Assembly (NCBI GenBank): GCA_020860745.1 | Contig: JAJBTR010000407.1 | Span: 1-8,308 of the forward strand | DNA length: 8,308 nucleotides | Reading direction: 5' to 3' | DNA from: Lachnospiraceae bacterium | GTDB taxonomy: Bacteria; Bacillota; Clostridia; Lachnospirales; Lachnospiraceae | In this document: one piece after another, positions 1-6,900 of the stretch | How the letters are laid out: each line of letters opens with the position of its first letter | Position numbering within the stretch: position 1 is the stretch's first letter | The notes under the pieces: generated by a model | What the model saw: the letters and a program-made list of their open reading frames with translations, nothing else | The model's database searches: none | Told to the model about the DNA's origin: nothing | Translations under genes and position numbers: made by a program

Positions 1-48
1 CGAGTTTTGAATTAAAGAACAGTAATTGTTCAAGACTTCGCGGGCACG

Positions 49-612
49 TTATTCGTTGGCGAACTCCAGACAATCCTCGTTTAAAAATAAGGTAATCTCT
101 GTGCCGACCGTGTCCTTCTCGCCGTCGCTCATCTCAAACTCTGTGCCGCCGTCGCAGGCCCAGTGTACCGGCGCCGCTCCGTCCTGATAGGAGAGGGTAT
201 CAATGTGCACCTCATCCGCCACCATGAATGCAGAATAAAAACCGAGGCCAAAGTGTCCGATGATCTGGTCGTCACTGGATTTATCCTTGTATTTCTCGAG
301 GAAATCCGTGGCGCCGGAAAAAGCAATCTGGTTGATATACTCATCTACCTCGTCAGCGGTCATGCCGAGACCGTTGTCGATGACCTTGAGTGTTTTTTCC
401 GTGGGGTTCACACGAACTTCTACTTTCGGCTCGTAATCATCCGGGAGGGTGTACTCACCCATCATATCCAGTTTTTTCAGCTTTGTGATCGCGTCGCAGC
501 CGGTGGAGATCAGCTCACGGTAGAAGATATCATGGTCGGAATAGAGCCATTTCTTGATGATTGGAAAAATGTTCTCGCTGTTAATGGAAAGACTTCCCTG
601 TTTGTTTGCCAT
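49..612 (-). CDS. htpG: HtpG (Hsp90) chaperone, N-terminal ATPase part, cut by an in-frame stop at the window edge
   Basis: Hsp90-family ATP-dependent cytosolic chaperone, N-terminal nucleotide-binding domain only (187 codons; full HtpG is usually over 600). Visible GHKL motifs are the catalytic Glu33 in YRELIS, Asp79 in VIDNGLGMT, the glycine-rich lid region GHFGLGFYSAF (about 119-129), and a GTEITL segment near the end. The ATG at 612 is chosen because GAGGAG lies 8 nt upstream; a GTG at 621 overlaps that ribosome binding site. Two oddities are seen. Residue 37, normally the Mg-coordinating Asn of ELISN, is Thr (codon ACC). The frame also ends in TAA (49-51) exactly where the family has Tyr, and RAREVL..YCS then continues in the same frame toward position 1. 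This is therefore either a nonsense-mutated gene or a sequence error near a contig end; the rest of the gene lies outside the window. The family call is secure, but intactness is not. A perfect CIRCE element lies upstream. Confidence 0.9.
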   Translation of the reverse strand: MANKQGSLSINSENIFPIIKKWLYSDHDIFYRELISTGCDAITKLKKLDMMGEYTLPDDYEPKVEVRVNPTEKTLKVIDNGLGMTADEVDEYINQIAFSGATDFLEKYKDKSSDDQIIGHFGLGFYSAFMVADEVHIDTLSYQDGAAPVHWACDGGTEFEMSDGEKDTVGTEITLFLNEDCLEFANE

Positions 613-656
613 AGTTATCACTCCTCGTTCAAATGAATAATTTTAAGCTATGGACT

Positions 657-685
657 ACTATAATACCGCAAAACGGAAAAGTCAA
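657..685 (-). promoter_or_regulatory. Sigma-A-like promoter of htpG
   Basis: On the minus strand, TTGACT (-35, plus coordinates 680-685) is followed after 17 bp by TATAGT (-10, 657-662). It lies about 45 bp before the htpG ATG, leaving a short leader. The CIRCE operator begins 7 bp upstream of the -35 box. The call rests on consensus match and spacing only. Confidence 0.7.
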
Positions 686-692
686 TAGAAAA

Positions 693-719
693 TTAGCACT
701 CTTTTTAAAAGAGTGCTAA
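693..719. promoter_or_regulatory. CIRCE element (HrcA operator)
   Basis: Perfect inverted repeat TTAGCACTC-N9-GAGTGCTAA, identical to the consensus for the heat-shock repressor HrcA. It is known mainly upstream of groESL and of hrcA-grpE-dnaK operons in Firmicutes. Here it lies between two divergent promoters: immediately upstream of the -35 of htpG and 24 bp upstream of the -35 of the hydrogenase-regulator promoter. HrcA control of htpG is the most likely reading. Because the operator is upstream of the core promoter rather than between promoter and start codon, the mode of repression is less obvious than in the classic cases. Confidence 0.93.
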
Positions 720-743
720 CAAAAAACTGATAAATCATTTCTG

Positions 744-771
744 TTGACAAAATTCATTCCTCCGATAAAAT
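744..771 (+). promoter_or_regulatory. Sigma-A-like promoter for the TM1266-type regulator gene
   Basis: TTGACA (744-749), a 16-bp spacer, then TAAAAT (766-771). The -35 is a perfect consensus match and the -10 has one mismatch. Transcription would begin near 778-780, giving a leader of about 80 nt that contains repeat copy A (789-838), including a small TGTCG/CGACA hairpin at 814-827. Confidence 0.7.
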
Positions 772-788
772 AGAAAGCAGAATCGCTC

Positions 789-838
789 GCGCGAAGTACC
801 CATAGGGCAGACCTGTCGCAGGCGACACTATTTTAGAT
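789..838 (+). repeat. Dispersed intergenic repeat, copy A
   Basis: This stretch shares an ordered set of blocks with 3761-3813: GCG, then GAAGTACCC-N2-AGGGCA, five variable bases, GTCG, AGGCG, and a terminal TATTT(T)AGAT. Small indels separate the copies. In this copy GTCG and GGCGAC can pair as a short hairpin (814-827). It lies in the presumed 5' leader of the next gene, so it could act as RNA or simply be an intergenic mobile or remnant sequence. Confidence 0.6.
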
Positions 839-857
839 GGCAGAAAGGGAAGTAATT

Positions 858-1133
858 ATGGAAAGCAGAGTCGCTGTCATGAGTATTATAGTGGAAAATA
901 TGGATGTGGTGGAGCAGATCAACATGATTCTGCATGAAAATGGCCAGTATATTATCGGGCGGATGGGTCTTCCGTACCGGGAGCGGCAGATCAATATCAT
1001 ATGCATCGCGCTGGATGCGCCGCAGAACGCAATCTCAGCGCTTTCCGGGAAAATCGGGGCGCTGCCGGGGGTCAGTGTCAAGACGGCATATTCGAGTAAG
1101 ATATATGATGGTACCAGTGTCAAAAATAAGTGA
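858..1133 (+). CDS. TM1266-type iron-only hydrogenase system putative regulator (ACT-like domain)
   Basis: Small soluble protein (91 aa) of the TM1266 / 'iron-only hydrogenase system regulator' family, a ferredoxin-like ACT-type fold usually found next to [FeFe] hydrogenase or HydE/F/G maturation genes. Its biochemical role is not established. The diagnostic core is present: RVAVMSIIVEN at the N terminus, IIGRMGLPYRER (about 32-43), then ALSGKIGALPGVSVKTAYS (about 61-79). An ATG at 837 in the same frame has no ribosome binding site, whereas the ATG at 858 is preceded by AGGGAAG, so 858 is preferred. After the conserved end there is a short tail (KIYDGTSVKNK), and the TGA stop lies inside the first unit of an 11-bp tandem repeat. 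No hydrogenase gene is visible nearby. It has its own promoter at 744-771. Confidence 0.85.
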   Translation: MESRVAVMSIIVENMDVVEQINMILHENGQYIIGRMGLPYRERQINIICIALDAPQNAISALSGKIGALPGVSVKTAYSSKIYDGTSVKNK

Positions 1134-1160
1134 GATATAAGTGAGATATAAGTGAGATAA
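1130..1160. repeat. 11-bp tandem repeat (about 2.8 units) overlapping the stop codon
   Basis: The unit GTGAGATATAA occurs at 1130-1140 and 1141-1151, with a shortened third unit GTGAGATAA at 1152-1160. The stop TGA (1131-1133) of the preceding gene is in the first unit, so unit gain or loss would not alter the protein. It runs directly into the 39-bp repeat. Confidence 0.9.
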
Positions 1161-1229
1161 GAAATCTGTGATTTCTATAATCGAACTTATACAACGTAAG
1201 AAATCTGTGATTTCTATAATCGAACTTAT
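1158..1229. repeat. Two direct copies of a 33-bp hairpin-containing unit, 39-bp period
   Basis: Positions 1158-1190 and 1197-1229 are identical over 33 bases and separated by 6 bp (ACAACG). Each copy contains the perfect inverted repeat AGAAATC-TGT-GATTTCT (1160-1176 and 1199-1215), followed by TATAATCGAACTTAT. ATAAG and CTTAT also bracket each copy as an outer inverted pair. Each copy could fold as a hairpin in RNA. TATAAT in each copy resembles a -10 box, but no -35 is found at the right distance. Confidence 0.92.
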
Positions 1230-1235
1230 GCAAAG

Positions 1236-1251
1236 CTGTGCGTAAGCACGG
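1236..1251 (+). other. Small GTAA-loop hairpin in the leader before the aldo/keto reductase
   Basis: CTGTGC-GTAA-GCACGG can form a 6-bp stem (one G-U pair) capped by a GNRA-type tetraloop. No U-tract follows, so it is not a terminator. The remainder of the 1134-1333 gap up to the ribosome binding site shows no clear promoter. The downstream gene may be transcribed from the promoter at 744-771 or from one not recognised here. Confidence 0.4.
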
Positions 1252-1333
1252 AGCAACCCGTAGGTATCATCAACTGTAAAGGTTTTTGATCTTAACATCA
1301 TGATGATGGAGTACTTGCGGAAAGGAGATTTTC

Positions 1334-2512
1334 ATGCAGTACCGCAGAGGAAAAGATGGGGAAGCAATTTCCATTCTCGCCTACGGTTGTATGCGTTTTA
1401 CAAAATCAAACGGAAAAATCGATATGGCAAAAGCGGAACGTGAGATCATGGAAGCGGTATCGCTTGGCGTCAATTATTTCGACACAGCCTATATTTACCA
1501 GGGAAGCGAGGCGGCGATCGGAGAGATTTTCGAGCGCAATCATTGCCGGGAACAGATTTTCATTGCGGATAAGCTGCCTCATTACATGATTAAGTCGAAA
1601 GAGGGACTGGAAAAGACTTTTAAAGAGCAGTTAAAAAGGCTTCGCACGGATTATATTGATTATTATCTGATGCATGTCCTCTGCGATGTGGCGACCTGGG
1701 AACGTTTAAAAAAGCTCGGCATTGAGGACTGGATTCAGGAGAAAAAAGAGTCCGGGCAGATTCGGCATATCGGCTTTTCCTACCATGGAAATGCCAATAT
1801 GTTCTGCCGCCTGGCGGACGCGTACGACTGGGATTTCTGCATGATCCAGTATAATTATCTGGATGAGTTTTCCCAGGCCGGGAAGACGGGACTGCATCAC
1901 GCCGCCCAAAAGGGACTGCCGGTGATGATCATGGAGCCTTTGCGGGGCGGGAGACTGGTGAATCTGCTTCCGGATACGGCAAAGCGGCTGGTCGCGGAGC
2001 ATCCCCGGGGATATTCTGTGGCGGAGTGGTCGTTCCGCTGGTTGTGGAATCAGCCGGAGGTGACGGCAGTTCTGTCCGGCATGAATTCGCTTGATATGCT
2101 GCGGGAAAATGCGGCTATCGCCTCGGATGCCGGGGCGGACGTTTTTACGGCAGATGACTTTTCTCTGATCGACCGGCTGAAAGAGGAGATTAACCACAGC
2201 ATGAAAGTGGGCTGCACCGGCTGCGGTTACTGTATGCCCTGCCCGAAAGGCGTGGACATTCCGGGGACCTTCAGCGCCTGGAATATGTATTATTCCCAGG
2301 ATAAAAAGGCGGCGCGCAGCAGTTATATGCAGTGTACGATTTACCGCCATGATACCGCCAGCGCTTCCCAATGTGTTGGCTGCGGGAAATGTGAACAGCA
2401 CTGCCCGCAGGAGATTGCCATACGGGAAGAATTGAAAGCTGCAGCGGCGGATCTGGAGACGGTGATTTACAAGGCGGCGAAAGTGGGGATTCGCCTGCTG
2501 CACTTGTGGTGA
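1334..2512 (+). CDS. Aldo/keto reductase with C-terminal double [4Fe-4S] ferredoxin domain
   Basis: Predicted cytosolic oxidoreductase, 392 aa. The N-terminal ~285 residues form an aldo/keto reductase TIM barrel with the expected catalytic tetrad: Asp50 and Tyr55 in YFDTAYIYQGSE, Lys80 in ADKLP, and His114 in YLMHVL. A SGMNS segment (about 248-252) corresponds to the cofactor-binding C-terminal part of the barrel. A ferredoxin-like extension follows, with Cys294/297/300/303 (CTGCGYCMPCP) and Cys347/350/353/357 (CVGCGKCEQHCP), enough for two [4Fe-4S] clusters. Such fusions are common in clostridia and methanogens; the physiological substrate is unknown, and ferredoxin or another one-electron carrier is a plausible partner. 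The ATG is supported by AAAGGAGA 5 nt upstream. The gene lies 200 bp after the hydrogenase-linked regulator, on the same strand, and is followed by a hairpin at 2616-2641. Confidence 0.93.
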   Translation: MQYRRGKDGEAISILAYGCMRFTKSNGKIDMAKAEREIMEAVSLGVNYFDTAYIYQGSEAAIGEIFERNHCREQIFIADKLPHYMIKSKEGLEKTFKEQLKRLRTDYIDYYLMHVLCDVATWERLKKLGIEDWIQEKKESGQIRHIGFSYHGNANMFCRLADAYDWDFCMIQYNYLDEFSQAGKTGLHHAAQKGLPVMIMEPLRGGRLVNLLPDTAKRLVAEHPRGYSVAEWSFRWLWNQPEVTAVLSGMNSLDMLRENAAIASDAGADVFTADDFSLIDRLKEEINHSMKVGCTGCGYCMPCPKGVDIPGTFSAWNMYYSQDKKAARSSYMQCTIYRHDTASASQCVGCGKCEQHCPQEIAIREELKAAAADLETVIYKAAKVGIRLLHLW

Positions 2513-2615
2513 AATCCGATGTGGGTTTTTCCATTGGAAAGCAATACACCGGCGAAGATAAATGGCTGTGTTTGCATAATATCGTCAGCGGGGGAACAGG
2601 CTGTACGGAGAAAAT

Positions 2616-2641
2616 AAAACAACGCACTCTTGTGTTGTTTT
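2616..2641 (+). terminator. Hairpin, possible terminator after the aldo/keto reductase
   Basis: AAAACAACGCA pairs with TGTGTTGTTTT (one G-U pair), giving an 11-bp stem with a 4-base loop. The T run is part of the stem itself and only a short TGATAA follows, so termination may be weak. The rest of the 2513-2687 gap shows no convincing promoter for the next gene. Confidence 0.5.
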
Positions 2642-2687
2642 GATAACCGGAAGCTGATTGTTGCTGACAGGTAAGAGGAACTGAGTT

Positions 2688-3719
2688 ATGGAATACAAAA
2701 GAAATTATCAATTTGACAATATGAAAGCTTTGCTGATTTTTCTGGTTGTCCTGGGACATGTCTTCCGGAACCTGGGCGCCAACGGCGATAATTATGTCGT
2801 GTACAAGATTATCTTCAGCTTTCACATGCCGGCGTTTCTCTTTATCTCCGGTTATTTTATGAAGTATAATCCGAAAAAATTGTTTGCGAGATTGTTTCCG
2901 CTGTATCTGCTGTTCCAGGTGATTCAGACCGTGGAACGCATGGCAATCACCTGTCTGCAGGGAGGAAGCTTGCAGGATGTAAGGATTGATCTCTTTACGC
3001 CCCGCTGGACGCTGTGGTATCTGGTCGTGCTGATGGCCTATCAGCTTCTGATTCCGCTGATTGACACGGAGAACAGGAAACATCAGCTGGGATTTCTGAT
3101 TTTGTCTGTCTGTCTCGGCCTTACAATCGGGATTACGGACGACACAGACAACTTTCTCGCCATGTCCCGGGCGTTTTCTTTCCTGCCCTTTTTTCTCCTG
3201 GGCTTTTATGAACGGAAGAATCATTTTATGCTTACCTACGGAAAAGAACGTTTTCCCAGAGCATCCAAAACAGGGGCTGCGGTTATGGCAGCGTTTTTGA
3301 TTTTTTCCTTCTGGCTGCATAACCGACGGATCGATCCGAAAGATTTTTTCGGTTCGGAGGACTATGCGGATGTCAGCGCATTTTTGTGGAGATTGCTGGG
3401 ATGGGTATTTGCTTTCCTCTGGATTATGATTCTGCTGATCTGGGTGCCGGAAAAGCGAATCCCGGTGGTAGAGACAATCGGGAGCAATACCATGTCGGTC
3501 TATCTCGTGCATGGGGGAATTCTTATTCTGCTGGAGGCGAGTCCGCTGACAGGGTTGATTCAGCACAGTATCGTTGGCCTGACGCTGCTGTCTGTCAGTC
3601 TGACGCTGCTGTTGTCATGGAATGGATTTGAACGGATGCTTGGAAAAGTCCGTATTCATACGCAGTCCGGGAAAGTGCCGTATAAGCCTGGGAATCCCGA
3701 TGTGCCAGGCCGCGGGTAA
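2688..3719 (+). CDS. Integral-membrane acyltransferase (fucose 4-O-acetylase-like, acyltransferase 3 family)
   Basis: Multi-pass membrane protein of 343 aa with about 9-10 hydrophobic segments, resembling the NolL/fucose 4-O-acetylase group of acyltransferase 3 proteins. These transfer acetyl or other acyl groups to surface sugars, polysaccharides or small molecules. Recognisable motifs are FDNMKALLIFLVVLGH (9-24) with the putative catalytic His24, FSFHMPAFLFISGY (43-56), RWTLWYL (106-112), RAFSFLPFFLLGFY (161-174), and GSNTMSVYLVHGG (265-277). The tail after about residue 318 is polar. The ATG at 2688 has AGAGGA about 8 nt upstream. No glycosyltransferase or polysaccharide cluster is next to it, so the acceptor cannot be named. 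It is convergent with the large minus-strand gene and shares the bidirectional terminator at 3847-3893. Confidence 0.88.
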   Translation: MEYKRNYQFDNMKALLIFLVVLGHVFRNLGANGDNYVVYKIIFSFHMPAFLFISGYFMKYNPKKLFARLFPLYLLFQVIQTVERMAITCLQGGSLQDVRIDLFTPRWTLWYLVVLMAYQLLIPLIDTENRKHQLGFLILSVCLGLTIGITDDTDNFLAMSRAFSFLPFFLLGFYERKNHFMLTYGKERFPRASKTGAAVMAAFLIFSFWLHNRRIDPKDFFGSEDYADVSAFLWRLLGWVFAFLWIMILLIWVPEKRIPVVETIGSNTMSVYLVHGGILILLEASPLTGLIQHSIVGLTLLSVSLTLLLSWNGFERMLGKVRIHTQSGKVPYKPGNPDVPGRG

Positions 3720-3760
3720 CTCAGGCATCCGGAAAAGTATCGATTATGTGTCTGATTATA

Positions 3761-3813
3761 GCGTGAGAAGTACCCGCAGGGCAAATTAGTCGAAAAAGGC
3801 GTTTTATTTAGAT
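3761..3813 (+). repeat. Dispersed intergenic repeat, copy B
   Basis: Second copy of the element at 789-838. It holds GCG, GAAGTACCC-GC-AGGGCA (3767-3783), GTCG, AGGCG and TATTTAGAT in the same order, with 2-3 bp length differences. It lies 41 bp past the stop of the acyltransferase gene and before the terminator, so it would be in that gene's 3' untranslated RNA. It encodes nothing visible. Confidence 0.6.
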
Positions 3814-3846
3814 TATATAGAAATTTTGAAATGATGAATATGGCAG

Positions 3847-3893
3847 AAAAAATGTGAGATTTTTCTTTTTTAAAAGTAAATCTCACATTTTTT
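3847..3893. terminator. Bidirectional rho-independent terminator
   Basis: AAAAAATGTGAGATTT (3847-3862) pairs perfectly with AAATCTCACATTTTTT (3878-3893), a 16-bp stem. The intervening 15 bases can extend the stem through CTTTT/AAAAG. The A and T runs at the ends give a U-tract in either direction. It can therefore end both the plus-strand acyltransferase transcript and the convergent minus-strand transcript of the large gene. Confidence 0.88.
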
Positions 3894-3965
3894 TGAAACC
3901 AATAATGCTATATGAAGTCGTACGGTTTTTATGCTGTCTTATAATGAAAGTGACATTCACTACAG

Positions 3966-6900
3966 TTACGCTTCCCGCAGATTCTTCTGCGCGGTGGAGA
4001 GCATCAGCTTAATCCGGTTCAGCTGGTTTACTTCGCTGGCGCCGGGGTCAAAGTCGATGGCCACCACATTGGACTTCGGGTACTGGTGCCGTAGCTCCTT
4101 GATGACGCCCTTACCCACAATATGGTTTGGCAGGCAGGCAAACGGCTGGCAGCAGACGATGTTGTTGACGCCGGAGTGGATGAGCTCTACCATCTCGCCG
4201 GTGAGGAACCATCCCTCGCCGGTCTGGTTGCCGAGGGATACGATATCCTTGGCATTTTCCGCTGTCTCATAGATGCTGGCAGGCGGGTTAAAGTGTTTGC
4301 TCTTTGCCAGGGCTTTGGAAGCGGGTTTTCGCAAAACTTCTACGCCCCAGATTCCAAGCTTTGCCTTTCTCCAGCTCGATTTTTTGAATCCCAGATTGTC
4401 CACCTTAAACTTCGTATTGTAGAAGCAGTAGAGGAAGAAATCGATGAGATCCGGTACGACCGGCTCCGCTCCCTCGGATTCTAAAAGCTCTGCCAGGTGG
4501 TTGTTGGCAAGAGGCATGAACTTAACCAGAATCTCGCCCACAATGCCGACTTTCGGTTTCACAATATCACGGCGCGGAATCGCATCGAAATCCGCCACCA
4601 TCTCACGGCAGTATTTACAGTATTTCCGGTGGCTGATTGCCCGGTCTTTGGCGACGTATTCGGTGATTTTTTTCACCCATTTCCGGTGTAGGCGATCGGT
4701 GGCGCCGGGTTCCGCCTCGTAGGGGCGGGTGGCGTAGATGCACTTCATCAGGATATCGCCGAACACGAGGCAGTATACGCCCCGCTGTGCCAGGGAGAAG
4801 TTGATCTTGAATCCCGGGTTGCTTTCTAAGGAGCTCAGGTTCAGCGAGATGACCGGAATCTGCGGGTAGCCCGCTTTCTCCAGCGCGCGGCGGATAAAGC
4901 CGACGTAGTTGGAAGCGCGGCAGCCGCCGCCGGTCTGGGTCATAATAAGCGCCAGACGGTTGACGTCGTATTTCCCTGATGTCACCGCATCCATGACCAT
5001 TCCCACGGAGATCAGGGACGGGTAGCAGGCGTCGTTGTTGACATATTTCAGTCCGGTATTTACCGCGTTGCGGTTGTCATTTTCCAATACGACCAGATTA
5101 TATCCGGAAGCCCGGAAGGCTGGTTCCAGAAGCTCAAAGTGGATGGGCGACATCTGCGGCGCCAGAATCGTATAGTTTTTGCGCATTTCTTCGGTAAAGG
5201 CCACACGGTCATAGCTGGACGGTACCACCTTTCGTTCCGTGGGATGCTTCTCTCTGGTGCGGATGGCCGCGATGAGAGAGCGGATCCGGATGCGGGCGGC
5301 TCCCAGGTTGTTGACCTCATCGATCTTCAAACAGGTGTAGATTTTGCCTGAATGGGTCAGAATATCGCTGACCTGATCTGTGGTGATAGCGTCCAGGCCG
5401 CAGCCGAAAGAGTTCAGCTGGATCAGATCAAGGTCGTCGCGGGTCTTCACAAACTGCGCTGCCGCATACAGGCGGGAGTGGTACATCCACTGGTCGAGGA
5501 CGATCAGCGGGCGTTCCACCGGCTGCAGGTGGGAGACGGAATCCTCCGTCAGAACTGCAAAACCGTAGGAGGTGATCAGCTCCGGGATGCCGTGATGGAT
5601 CTCCGGGTCAACATGGTACGGACGACCGGCAAGGACAATGCCCCGGCGGTGGTTATCCTCCATCCATTTTAAGGTTTCTTCGCCTTTTCGTTTCATGTCG
5701 TCGCGGGCGGCAGCCAGTTCCACCCAGGCTTTGTGGATGGCAGGTTTGCTCTCCGTGTCGGAAATGTCAAATTCTTCTTTTAAAACCTCTGTCAGACGAT
5801 CCGTCAGAATCTGCTCGTCGGTGAGCGCCAGGAAAGGATTGACCAGGCGTACTTTTCCTGAATTGATATCGTCCACATTGTTCTTGATATTCTCCGCGTA
5901 GGAGGTCACAATGGGGCAGTTGTAATTGTTGCCGGCATCCTTAAACTCGTTGCGCTCATAGGGGATGCAGGGGTAGAAAATTGTCTGCACGCCCTCCTTG
6001 ATCAGCCAGGTAATGTGTCCGTGCGCCAGCTTGGCAGGATAGCACTCCGACTCGCTGGGGATGGACTCGATGCCCAGTTCATAAATTTTCCGCGTGGATT
6101 CCGGGGAGGTCACCAGATGGAATTTCAATTCCTTAAACAGGGTTGCCCAGAACGGATAATCTTCGTAAACATTCAGAACGCGCGGAATGCCCAGCGTTCC
6201 GCGTGACGCCTCAGCTTCGGGCAGCGGTTCATAATCGAAGTATCGGTGTAGTTTGTACTCAAAAAGATTCGGAATCTGTTCTTTGTTTTTCTCTTTTCCG
6301 AGCGCACGTTCACAGCGGTTGCCGGTGATGTACTGGCGGCCGCCGGAAAAGCGGTTGATGGTCAGCAGGCAGTTGTTGGTGCATCTGCCGCATCGCGCCA
6401 GTTTCGTTGAAAACTCCAGATTATTGATCTCCTCGATGGAGAGCATGGAGGAGGGTTTGCCCTCGTAGCGTTCCCGGGCGATCAGAGCTGCGCCGAATGC
6501 GCCCATGATGCCGGCGATGTCCGGGCGGATCGCTTCCCGGCCGGAGATGGACTCGAAGCTGCGGAGGACAGCGTCATTGTAGAAGGTACCGCCCTGCACG
6601 ACGATGTGCTTGCCGAGCTGATCCGGATCGGAGAGCTTGATGACCTTAAATAAAGCATTTTTTATCACGGAGTAAGCCAGACCGGAGGAGATGTCGGCGA
6701 CGGTTGCGCCCTCCTTCTGCGCCTGCTTTACCTTGGAATTCATAAATACGGTACAGCGTGTGCCCAGATCGATGGGGTGCTGCACAAACAGCGCCTCTTT
6801 TGCAAAATCCTCCACGGAATAATTCAGGGACTTGGCAAAGGTCTCGATAAAGGAACCGCAGCCGGAGGAGCAGGCCTCGTTTAACTGCACGCTGTCCACG

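Noticed and set aside
163..636. 157-codon plus-strand open frame opposite htpG
   Set aside because: It is antisense to the confidently identified Hsp90 N-terminal domain, and nothing recognisable is encoded.
693..719. Rho-independent terminator at the CIRCE palindrome
   Set aside because: The palindrome is an exact match to the HrcA operator, lies between divergent promoters, and has no following T run on either strand.
1176..1220. TATAAT sequences in each 39-bp repeat as promoters for the reductase
   Set aside because: Bases at the -35 distance (near 1153-1158 and 1192-1197) do not resemble TTGACA, and there is no extended -10 TG.
1158..1229. CRISPR array
   Set aside because: There are only two direct copies separated by 6 bp, far too short for a spacer, and no cas genes are present. 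It is a tandem repeat.
1706..2503. 265-codon minus-strand open frame inside the aldo/keto reductase
   Set aside because: It is entirely antisense to a gene whose catalytic and cluster residues are all recognisable; its product shows no family features.
2521..2643. Possible small protein (GTG start, about 40 codons) between the reductase and the acyltransferase
   Set aside because: It has no ribosome binding site and no recognisable family, and its end overlaps the 2616-2641 hairpin. The weak coding look is not enough to call it.
2271..3566. Long open frame on the minus strand (431 codons) opposite the aldo/keto reductase end and the acyltransferase
   Set aside because: Its product is rich in Gln, His, Lys and Pro with no recognisable domain. 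It lies antisense to a clear acyltransferase and crosses the reductase end, so it is a shadow of their codon bias.
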